DNA from: UBA7236 sp036734545
GTDB lineage: Bacteria; Bacteroidota; Bacteroidia; Chitinophagales; BACL12
DNA: 42,870 nt
Assembly (NCBI GenBank): GCA_036734545.1
Contig: DAIMYJ010000019.1
Location: 1 to 42,870 of the forward strand
Reading direction: 5' to 3'
Shown: positions 36,544 to 42,590 of the stretch, piece after piece
Layout of the letters: each line of letters starts with the position of its first letter
How positions within the stretch are numbered: position 1 is the first letter of the stretch
The notes under the pieces: model-generated
Databases searched by the model: none
Told to the model about the DNA's origin: nothing
Seen by the model: the letters and a program-made list of their open reading frames with translations, nothing else
Program-made: the position numbers and the translations under genes

Positions 36544-36616
36544 GACAAAGGCATTTTGTTGTTAACAAACATCCCTGAAATGGGGCCTTTGCCGGGAAGA
36601 CAAAAACACGTTTTTT
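36544..36616 (-). promoter_or_regulatory. Candidate expression platform of the TPP riboswitch
   Basis: Two competing pairings can be read. GCCGGGAAG in the aptamer 3' side (36626-36634) is a perfect 9-bp partner of CTTCCCGGC (36591-36599). CAAAGGC (36585-36591) pairs with GCCTTTG (36546-36552), which ends 2 nt before the ATG. No U-run terminator is present, so control of translation initiation is more likely than attenuation. Confidence 0.5.
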
Positions 36617-36695
36617 CCTCTATCCCTTCCCGGCATTACCCGGGCAGGTTCGATGGGTTTGATCTCAGTCGGTTGTAGCCGACACCCCATGAGAT
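36617..36695 (-). promoter_or_regulatory. TPP (THI-box) riboswitch aptamer
   Basis: Read on the minus strand the aptamer parts are in order: P1 strand CTCAT (paired with ATAGAG, one bulged A), GGGGTG of P2, P3 hairpin GTCGG/CCGAC, the invariant CTGAGA bulge, ACCC closing P2, GAACCTG, then P4/P5 CCCGG-GTAATG-CCGGG and AAGGGA. These are the conserved TPP-contacting blocks. It lies 74 nt before the TonB-dependent receptor start. Confidence 0.95.
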
Positions 36696-36699
36696 GGGG

Positions 36700-36707
36700 C
36701 AAAGATA
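36700..36707 (-). promoter_or_regulatory. TAnnTTTG promoter of the riboswitch-receptor transcript
   Basis: Minus-strand TATCTTTG, a full match. Transcription would start 4-6 nt downstream, at the first bases of the aptamer. A TTG 21 bp upstream (36729-36731) lies inside the octamer array. Confidence 0.6.
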
Positions 36708-36803
36708 GTGTGTTAGTGTGGAAGTGTGCAAGTGTGTTCATGTGTTCATGTGTTCGTGTGTTCGTGAGTGCGTGAGTGCGTGGGTGCGTGGGTGCGTGGG
36801 TGT
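36708..36803. repeat. Octamer tandem array, 12 units with stepwise drift
   Basis: Twelve 8-bp units read on the plus strand: GTGTGTTA, GTGTGGAA, GTGTGCAA, GTGTGTTC, ATGTGTTC twice, GTGTGTTC, GTGAGTGC twice, GTGGGTGC twice, GTGGGTGT. Changes accumulate along the array and neighbouring units are often identical. It directly abuts the riboswitch promoter. Confidence 0.9.
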
Positions 36804-37050
36804 CCGCCGCGGCGGATGCGTAAGTAGGTAGCTTAGCTAATCTCAGGATTGCCTGACCTTTGGTCAGGCTTGATAAAAAAATTATGGCCTGCCCCGAAGT
36901 GTATATTTTGGAGCGCAGCGGAGAAATTTTCTACTTCGGGGTGTTCGTGTGTTCGTGCCTGGCGTGAAATTTCTACTCAGGTGTTTGTGTGTGCGTGGAG
37001 TTAGGCGGACGGAGTCCGCGGGAGGGGGTGCAAAGTCGGAGACTTTGCAC
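36803..37050. repeat. Cluster of REP-like palindromes
   Basis: Five inverted repeats in 250 bp: TCCGCCG/CGGCGGA (36803-36816, no loop); GCCTGACC/GGTCAGGC with loop TTT (36851-36869); CCCCGAAGT/ACTTCGGGG at 36892-36900 and 36933-36941; GCGGAC/GTCCGC with loop GGA (37005-37019); GTGCAAAGTC/GACTTTGCAC with loop GGA (37028-37050). No open frame. The rest of the 36544-37136 spacer, outside these and the riboswitch, shows nothing I can name. Confidence 0.7.
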
Positions 37051-37136
37051 ATTTTTATTGGATAATTTATATCGCTCTTGAAACGGCGGAAGAGATATAC
37101 TTCGTTGCGGAGTTTACGATCGGAAAATAAACTGCC

Positions 37137-37658
37137 TTAAAACAATTGCTGTATCGGCTGGTGGAGGTGGTGGAGTACGGTGTATACTCTTTTATCTACG
37201 CTTCCGGTGAGTTCGATGAAGCGGAGTTTGTAGCGGATGAGGTGTTCGCGGTACACCTGATAGAGGTGTTCACGGCGATGCGGGTCTTCGCGCAGCGGGT
37301 CGTGCTGCCAGGGGAAATCCGGAGCACACAGGAAATACATTTCCGGTGTGCGGTCAACGAATGCATGGGTAAGCCAGGTGGCGCATTCGCTGAATTTATC
37401 TTCAGACCATATTTTAATGGTCAGCAGGTCAGTATCACAAAGCAGGATATGCGGATGATGTGCCTTCACTCTTTCTTCCTCACTCATCTGCAGCATGGCG
37501 ATATTGTGCAGGTCTTCGCAGGTGTAGGGTCTTTGGAGTGCGGCGATATAATTGCGCGCCACCTCAGGCACAAAAGGCACACGTAATTCATGCGCCAGGC
37601 GCTCCACCAAAGTGGTCTTGCCGGTAGATTCAGGTCCTGTGAAGACGATCTTACGCAT
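37137..37658 (-). CDS. NadR-like P-loop kinase
   Basis: 173 residues from ATG 37658, which gives the family start MRKIVFTGPESTGKTT (P-loop at 8-16); a longer frame to 37955 only overlaps the transporter. Further blocks are VPEVARNYIAALQRPYT near 34, LLCDTDLLTIKIWSEDKF near 70 (Walker B-like Asp) and FLCAPDFPWQHDPLREDPHR near 103. It resembles the ribosylnicotinamide kinase domain of NadR. The start overlaps the pnuC-type stop by 8 nt, so transporter and kinase are co-translated, a metabolic-trapping pair. Substrate may be nicotinamide riboside or, given the TPP riboswitch next door, thiamine; the sequence does not decide. Confidence 0.82.
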   Translation of the reverse strand: MRKIVFTGPESTGKTTLVERLAHELRVPFVPEVARNYIAALQRPYTCEDLHNIAMLQMSEEERVKAHHPHILLCDTDLLTIKIWSEDKFSECATWLTHAFVDRTPEMYFLCAPDFPWQHDPLREDPHRREHLYQVYREHLIRYKLRFIELTGSVDKRVYTVLHHLHQPIQQLF

Positions 37659-38280
37659 GTGCGGTAGTTTCTTTCCATCGCCGGTGCCAGCTGATCCAGC
37701 CTGCAATCGCGATAATGGTAAAAATAACGTACTGCAACGAACTAAAGCACAATCCCTTAGAAAAAAATAATGGCACACATACCACATCGCCGATGATCCA
37801 GTACACCCAGTGTTCGATATGCTTACGGGCCATGAGATACATCGCCACAAAAAATACCGCGGTTGTACCGCCATCCCAATACGGCACGGTGGAATCGGTA
37901 TAATTATCCAGCAAATAACCGAATAACGCACCCAACCCCACGGCCCCCGCAGCAAACAATATGTTATGTGCCGTACTTAACCTTGTGATGGGCGCAGCGG
38001 ATGCGGCAGCGGCTCCTGAAGTCCCCGCGCCGGTCCTTCCCCCAAATAACCAGTAATACCAACCGTATACGGAGACGAGGAAATAATAGGCGTTGATGGC
38101 GGCGTCGGCATACAGTTTTACCTGCAGGCAGATATACACATACAACAGCACGCTCACGATGCCCACGGGATACACGAGCACGGATTCACGGCGCGCATAC
38201 CATACGCTGAGGATACCTGTGAGGACGGCAATGATCTCCGGAATGGTCATCAGGAGCAGCGAATCGTTCAGACAGGACAT
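37651..38280 (-). CDS. PnuC/PnuT-family vitamin transporter
   Basis: 209 residues from ATG 38280 (ATG 38250 is an alternative; a longer frame runs into the heptamer array). About seven membrane segments with the family motifs YYFLVSVYGWYYWLFGG near 85, STVPYWDGGTTAVFFVAMYL near 140 and ARKHIEHWVYWIIGDVVCVP near 162. PnuC proteins carry nicotinamide riboside by facilitated diffusion; the PnuT branch carries thiamine. A Gly/Ala-rich insert (GTSGAAAASAAPITR, about 107-125) sits in one loop. Co-translated with the NadR-like kinase. No TPP riboswitch precedes this gene. Confidence 0.85.
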   Translation of the reverse strand: MSCLNDSLLLMTIPEIIAVLTGILSVWYARRESVLVYPVGIVSVLLYVYICLQVKLYADAAINAYYFLVSVYGWYYWLFGGRTGAGTSGAAAASAAPITRLSTAHNILFAAGAVGLGALFGYLLDNYTDSTVPYWDGGTTAVFFVAMYLMARKHIEHWVYWIIGDVVCVPLFFSKGLCFSSLQYVIFTIIAIAGWISWHRRWKETTAHA

Positions 38281-38283
38281 TTG

Positions 38284-38339
38284 GTGAGCAGTGAGCAGTG
38301 AGCGGTGAGTGGTGAGTGGTGAATGGTGAATGGTGAGGA
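38284..38339. repeat. Heptamer tandem array, 8 units with stepwise drift
   Basis: Units on the plus strand: GTGAGCA twice, GTGAGCG, GTGAGTG twice, GTGAATG twice, GTGAGGA. It starts 4 bp upstream of the PnuC-type start codon (38280), where a promoter or leader would be expected. Confidence 0.9.
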
Positions 38340-38360
38340 AGGAGGGCCTATTCAAAACCC

Positions 38361-38445
38361 CCTTCAAATCTTCGAATCTTCAATCCTTCGAATCTTCTCC
38401 CCACTAACCCTTCAAATCTTCGGACCTTCGATCCTTCGAATCTTC
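38361..38445. repeat. Two 37-bp copies built on CTTCGAATCTTC
   Basis: Copies at about 38361-38397 and 38409-38445 share CCTTCAAATCTTCG and CCTTCGAATCTTC, with internal word repeats. They fill the spacer between the PnuC-type start and the DUF4197 stop. Confidence 0.8.
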
Positions 38446-38458
38446 CTATAACCTGTTA

Positions 38459-39151
38459 TCAATTACCAAACACTTCCTGAAGCAGCTCAGTTACCTGGTG
38501 CTCGATGTCGGTGCGGATCTTGATCTCTTCCTGTCCCACGAGCCAAAAGAGCCCGTCGAGACCGCGGTTGGTGGTGTAGTCGGCGAGGTCGGTATTCACG
38601 TCCTCGGTGAGCGGAATGGAGTTATACAGGTCGATCACCTCTTCCCAGGCCTGCTGGGCCCCTACCCCTTCGAGTGATGTCTGGATATCGGGTTTGAAGG
38701 CATCGTACAGTTCGGTGAAGGTGTTGATGCGCAGATAATTCGTGGCTGCGGTATCCACGCCGTTGAGGATGCCCATGGCATCGTCGAAGGTGATGTTCAG
38801 GATGGCATCCTTGAAGATGGGAGAAGCCTCATCGGCGGCATCTTCGGCTGCGCGGTTGAGGGATACCACGAACTCATCGATGAGCTCATCGCCGCCGGGA
38901 ATGGCGCCCACAACCGTTTGCACGATGCCGGCCTCTTCAGGGAACAGGATGGTGATGTCGGGATTCAGGAAATAGCCGTCCAGGGCAGAACCCTGAGTTA
39001 CCGCCGTATCGGTGCCTATGGTGAGGGCCTCCTTCAGCGCTGCCACCACATCGCCGTCTGACAACAGGTCATCCAGGCTGATATCCTCGCAGGAAATGAA
39101 GAATGTAGAAGCCGCGAACGGCAGCAGAAAGAGGTAATGCAATTTTTTCAT
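38459..39151 (-). CDS. DUF4197 domain lipoprotein
   Basis: 230 residues from ATG 39151 (a longer frame to 39259 adds no signal peptide). MKKLHYLFLLPFAASTFFISC is a lipoprotein signal with Cys21. The mature part is the helical DUF4197 domain: VAALKEALTIGTDTAV near 34, GYFLNPDITILFPEEA near 57, FDDAMGILNGVDTAATNYL near 115, TTNRGLDGLFWLVGQEE near 190. Function not known; members are envelope lipoproteins in many proteobacteria and Bacteroidota. Divergent from the first cytochrome gene (164 bp). A weak promoter match, TATTTTCG, lies upstream. Confidence 0.88.
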   Translation of the reverse strand: MKKLHYLFLLPFAASTFFISCEDISLDDLLSDGDVVAALKEALTIGTDTAVTQGSALDGYFLNPDITILFPEEAGIVQTVVGAIPGGDELIDEFVVSLNRAAEDAADEASPIFKDAILNITFDDAMGILNGVDTAATNYLRINTFTELYDAFKPDIQTSLEGVGAQQAWEEVIDLYNSIPLTEDVNTDLADYTTNRGLDGLFWLVGQEEIKIRTDIEHQVTELLQEVFGN

Positions 39152-39290
39152 ACGATAAGGCGTTTGACACTGCGAAAATAAAGAATCGTGCCACAATTCT
39201 CCCTGTCGGCACACACCAACCCGGAATAAGGGCTTCCGGAATTTGCGGAAACAGACCAAATCTGTCTTTCATGCGCGCGACCAAACGCCC

Positions 39291-39298
39291 TACTTTTG
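39291..39298 (+). promoter_or_regulatory. TAnnTTTG promoter of the first cytochrome gene
   Basis: TACTTTTG, a full match, 17 nt before ATG 39316. Confidence 0.55.
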
Positions 39299-39315
39299 CC
39301 GTATCAATACCAAGT

Positions 39316-40071
39316 ATGAAAAGAACCATTTTCTTGTTTTCCCTTATCCTCACTGCCTTAGTGGCCGCTGAATCCTGTAAGCACAGTCCGCTGGACATCG
39401 TTCTCGAGGAGGACACTCCCCTCACCCCGGTTGACACCTCCGGAGGGGGAGATACCACCCTCGTAACCTCCGATTGCGACCCGGATACCGTGTATTTTGA
39501 GAATGATATCTACCCCATTTTTATCGGAAATTGTGCCGTTTCGGGTTGTCATGACGTGGAATCGCACAAGGAAGGGATCATCCTGAGCACCTATGCCGAC
39601 ATTCTGGATGCCGATATCCTGGATATTTCGGATCCTTGGGACAGCGAGCTGATCGAGGTGGTCACCGAGACCGACCCCGACGACCGCATGCCTGAGCCTC
39701 CGCTGCCGCCGCTGAGCGCCGACCAGATCGCGTTGCTGATCAAATGGCAGCAGCAGGGTGCGCTCAACAATGCCTGCACCGATTGCGACACTTCCGCAGT
39801 GACCTACAGCAGCACCATCGTGCCGATCATGAATGCCTATTGCAACGGCTGCCATGACCACACCACACCGGCTTCCGGCATTGACCTGACCGTGTATGTG
39901 GGCACCGGCGCCATCGAAGGTGTTTCGGATGTGGCCGCCGACGGCCGACTGGTCAATGCCATCAACTTCATGACCGGCTATGCTGCCATGCCCCAGGGCG
40001 GTACGCAGCTGTCGGATTGCCTGATCGAGCAGATCAGCAACTGGGTGGATGCGGGGTATCCGAATGATTGA
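39316..40071 (+). CDS. Diheme c-type cytochrome lipoprotein, paralogue 1
   Basis: 251 residues. Signal to about Cys21 (LILTALVAAESCKHS, a loose Bacteroidota lipobox). Two homologous modules follow. Module 1 begins CDPDTVYFENDIYPIF and has a CX4CH heme motif (CAVSGCH, 73-79); module 2 begins CDTSAVTYSSTIVPIM and has a normal CXXCH (CNGCH, 176-180). Each module later has a Met-Pro (DRMPEPP; AAMPQGG), the likely axial Met, and ends in an I-x-x-W helix. Resembles planctomycete-type cytochrome c domains. Predicted role: electron transfer at the envelope. It has its own promoter; paralogue 2 follows after 179 bp of repeat-rich spacer. Confidence 0.85.
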   Translation: MKRTIFLFSLILTALVAAESCKHSPLDIVLEEDTPLTPVDTSGGGDTTLVTSDCDPDTVYFENDIYPIFIGNCAVSGCHDVESHKEGIILSTYADILDADILDISDPWDSELIEVVTETDPDDRMPEPPLPPLSADQIALLIKWQQQGALNNACTDCDTSAVTYSSTIVPIMNAYCNGCHDHTTPASGIDLTVYVGTGAIEGVSDVAADGRLVNAINFMTGYAAMPQGGTQLSDCLIEQISNWVDAGYPND

Positions 40072-40073
40072 GT

Positions 40074-40143
40074 TGGGGGCTGAACGTTGTGGGTTGAAAG
40101 TTGGACGTTGTGGGTTGAAGGTTAAGGGTTGTTTGTTTTAGCT
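40074..40143. repeat. Period-7 array between two cytochrome genes
   Basis: From 40083 the sequence reads in heptamers, most ending GTTG: AACGTTG, TGGGTTG, AAAGTTG, GACGTTG, TGGGTTG, AAGGTTA, AGGGTTG, TTTGTTT, TAGCTTG. The first three and next three units form a 21-bp direct repeat. Confidence 0.7.
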
Positions 40144-40250
40144 TGAATAGGGTTGTTTAGACAAATGACAAATTGCGGATTGGGACTCGATAGGCATCCG
40201 TAATTGAATGATTTGTGTTTTCTGATTGTTACTTGATTAGAGTTCTTCTT

Positions 40251-40937
40251 ATGAAAAATATACTCCTCTTCTCCGTACCGATGCTGGTTATAGCATTGGC
40301 GGCCGGTTCATGTAAGCATGAATCCCTGATCGATCCTACGCAACATACCGTATCTGACGACTGCGATCCGGATACGGTGTATTTTGTGAATGATGTATTA
40401 CCGCTCATCATCAATAACTGTACGGAGAGCGGCTGTCACGATGAAGATGGCGACGAGGTGGAAGCCCTCACCTCCTATGAGGAGATCATGAACAGCGGAT
40501 ATGTGAATGCCTTTGATCCGAATGAAAGTGAGTTGATCGAAAAACTCACAGACGACGGTGATGACCGCATGCCGCCACCGCCGAATGATGCCCTTACAGC
40601 TGCTCAAATAGACCTGCTCACCACCTGGATTGATCAGGGTGCCATGAACAATGAATGTTCCGGCGGCTGCGACACCACGAATGTTTCCTACAGCGGCACC
40701 ATTGCCCTGACCATGGATACCTATTGCACGGGATGCCACAGCGGCGCTTCACCCTCTGGCGGAATTGATTTAACTTCGTACGACGGAGTTGCAGCGATCG
40801 CCGCCGACGGCAGTTTGCTCGGTTCCGTGCAGCACGAGGCCGGTTGGGTTGCCATGCCGTATGGCGGTTCCTGGTTGCCCGACTGTAAGATCGATGAAAT
40901 ACGTATATGGGTAGAAAATGGTTATCCGAATGACTAA
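40251..40937 (+). CDS. Diheme c-type cytochrome lipoprotein, paralogue 2
   Basis: 228 residues. Lipoprotein signal MKNILLFSVPMLVIALAAGS with Cys21 next. Same two-module plan as paralogue 1: CDPDTVYFVNDVLPLI with CX4CH (CTESGCH, 57-63), then CDTTNVSYSGTIALTM with CXXCH (CTGCH, 159-163). The Met-Pro ligands are DRMPPPP and VAMPYGG, and the protein ends in the same ENGYPND-type tail. Clearly a tandem duplicate of the gene at 39316. No TAnnTTTG seen directly upstream. Its stop overlaps the start of the third cytochrome gene by 8 nt, so 2 and 3 are co-translated. Confidence 0.85.
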   Translation: MKNILLFSVPMLVIALAAGSCKHESLIDPTQHTVSDDCDPDTVYFVNDVLPLIINNCTESGCHDEDGDEVEALTSYEEIMNSGYVNAFDPNESELIEKLTDDGDDRMPPPPNDALTAAQIDLLTTWIDQGAMNNECSGGCDTTNVSYSGTIALTMDTYCTGCHSGASPSGGIDLTSYDGVAAIAADGSLLGSVQHEAGWVAMPYGGSWLPDCKIDEIRIWVENGYPND

Positions 40938-41340
40938 ATCAACTTGGACGCTGATCACCGGATGTATACTTGCCGGTGGATTGAGCCTGTTCACCGCAGG
41001 GTGTTATTACGACAGCAAAGAAGAACTTGGATTGTTGAATCCGCCGTGCGATACCGCGGCCGTTTCGTTCAGTACTGCCATTGTTCCCATACTTGACGCC
41101 GAATGTATGCTCTGCCACAGCACAGCCAATGCGGATGCTTTGGGTGGCGGCAACAATCTCGACGGCTATGCCAACGTGATGAATTTCGTTGAACCCAACG
41201 ATCCGAACGCCAGCATCCTGTATCAGAGCGTCGCCTGGATCCCCGGCACCTCGGCCATGCCCAAAGGCGGCTCCCAGCTCGGCAGTTGTGAACTGGCCCT
41301 CATCCGTAACTGGATCACGCAGGGTGCTCAGGATAACTGA
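40930..41340 (+). CDS. Monoheme c-type cytochrome lipoprotein, paralogue 3
   Basis: 136 residues from ATG 40930 (ATG 40918 is in frame but adds four residues inside the previous gene). Signal with a good lipobox, LSLFTAGC (Cys25). One module only, matching the second module of its neighbours: CDTAAVSFSTAIVPIL, heme motif CMLCH (59-63), SAMPKGGSQLGSCELALIRN with the probable Met ligand, and the end W-x-x-x-GAQDN. The Cys before the last helix (SCELAL) aligns with SDCLIEQ and PDCKIDE in the paralogues, so a conserved disulphide with the module-opening Cys is possible. Confidence 0.85.
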   Translation: MTKSTWTLITGCILAGGLSLFTAGCYYDSKEELGLLNPPCDTAAVSFSTAIVPILDAECMLCHSTANADALGGGNNLDGYANVMNFVEPNDPNASILYQSVAWIPGTSAMPKGGSQLGSCELALIRNWITQGAQDN

Positions 41341-41610
41341 TCGCAGATGCACAGCATGAGCGGATACGCCTTAGTGGTTTCGTTGCATACACAGTCACGA
41401 GAACCCGTAGGATTTTTAAAAATGCATGCGTGCTTTCAATTCCTCAACTTTTGTGAACCATTGTTACATTGCGTCCCTGTGGTGATCGCTCGATAATGTA
41501 TATCCCGATTTCACCTGCATGGCCCTTCGCAAAACATACGCCAACAATCCCTAACTTAGACCCAGGCAAACAACATTGAACCACCGTTTCACATCGCAAA
41601 AACCACGACC
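41341..41610. other. Intergenic region with no recognised gene
   Basis: Between the third cytochrome gene and the repeat array before the DUF5777 gene. I find no credible open frame, tRNA or full promoter match; TAACTTAG near 41549 is only a weak element. Confidence 0.5.
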
Positions 41611-41652
41611 TTCATTTTTCATTTTTCATTCTTCATACCTCATACTCATTCA
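41611..41652. repeat. Heptamer array ending at the DUF5777 start codon
   Basis: Units: TTCATTT twice, TTCATTC, TTCATAC, CTCATAC, TCATTCA, then 5 nt to ATG 41658. The array occupies the place of the leader and ribosome entry region. Confidence 0.85.
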
Positions 41653-41657
41653 TAGCC

Positions 41658-42539
41658 ATGCAAAAGATCACCCTCACCCTTCTCATGATCACCACCACCG
41701 TGATCCTGAATGCGCAAACCACCACCTATGCCACTGAAACTTTCCGCGACACACGGATCATCAGCGGTCAGAGCGTGGAAACCAGCATCCAGGGGCAGGC
41801 GAAATTCATCATCAGCCACCGCTTCGGCGATCTGTATGAGGAGAATGCCTTCAGCATGCTCTATAATTTCTTCGGCTTCAGCGGAGGCGCCAATATGCGC
41901 ATGGGTTTGGATTATGGCATCACGAACTGGCTGCAGGTAGGTGCCGGCAGAAGCAATTTTGACAAGACCTACGATGGCTTCATCAAAGCCCGCATTCTGC
42001 GCCAGAGCAGTGGCGACCGCAATATGCCGGTGAGTATGACCTGGTATTCCGGCATCAGCATGATCACCGACACTACCAGCGATGTGGTGGATCCCTATTT
42101 TGCCAACGGCATCGGTTACAGCAACCAGCTGATCATTGCCCGCAAATTCTCTGACGGTTTCAGTCTGCAGGTGATGCCCACCCACGTGCACCGCAACCTG
42201 GTAGACCTCGACAGCGACCCTAACGATCTCTTTGCCATCGGCGCAGCCACCAAGATCCGCGTGGCCAAGCAGATCGACCTCACCGCCGAATATTACTACA
42301 CACTCCCCGATCAGCTGCCCGACGGCTATGACAACTGCATCGCCATTGGTGCGGATTTCATCACGAAAGGACACGTGTTCCAGCTGCAACTCACCAATTC
42401 GCCATACCTCATTCCCGAACATTACATCGCCAAAACACAGGGAGGTATTGTGGAGGACGTGAATGGAAAGACGGAGCTGAATATCCGCTTCGGATTTAAC
42501 ATCACCCGCACATTCAAGGTAGCGGGCAGGCAGTATTGA
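41658..42539 (+). CDS. DUF5777 outer-membrane beta-barrel protein
   Basis: 293 residues with signal peptide MQKITLTLLMITTTVILNAQ. Typical DUF5777 features: ETSIQGQAKFIISHRFGDL, NFFGFSGGANMRMGLDYGIT near 73, GIGYSNQLIIARKFSDGFSL near 155, DQLPDGYDNCIAIGADFITK near 218. Even-numbered beta-strands and a C-terminal aromatic (AGRQY) fit an outer-membrane barrel. DUF5777 genes are often found next to c-type cytochromes in Bacteroidota (from memory), as here, so it may be the pore or scaffold for the three cytochrome lipoproteins. Ends at a strong terminator. Confidence 0.87.
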   Translation: MQKITLTLLMITTTVILNAQTTTYATETFRDTRIISGQSVETSIQGQAKFIISHRFGDLYEENAFSMLYNFFGFSGGANMRMGLDYGITNWLQVGAGRSNFDKTYDGFIKARILRQSSGDRNMPVSMTWYSGISMITDTTSDVVDPYFANGIGYSNQLIIARKFSDGFSLQVMPTHVHRNLVDLDSDPNDLFAIGAATKIRVAKQIDLTAEYYYTLPDQLPDGYDNCIAIGADFITKGHVFQLQLTNSPYLIPEHYIAKTQGGIVEDVNGKTELNIRFGFNITRTFKVAGRQY

Positions 42540-42562
42540 TCCTGCAAAAATATTCACCTGAA

Positions 42563-42590
42563 ACGATCACCTGCGTGGTCGTTTTTTTTT
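42563..42590 (+). terminator. Rho-independent terminator of the DUF5777 gene
   Basis: Stem ACGATCAC/GTGGTCGT (8 bp, one T-G wobble) with loop CTGC, followed by nine Ts. Confidence 0.9.

Noticed and set aside
36541..36560. TGCCTTTG just before the TonB-dependent receptor ATG as a second leaderless promoter
   Set aside because: One mismatch at the important TA, and the riboswitch with its own full promoter explains expression better; the bases fit the sequestering stem.
36708..36803. Possible CRISPR array
   Set aside because: Units are contiguous with no spacers, and no cas genes are near; the same holds for the other arrays.
41646..42557. 303-codon minus-strand frame opposite the DUF5777 gene
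   Set aside because: The plus strand has a signal peptide, family motifs and a terminator; the minus frame has low-complexity composition and no domain.
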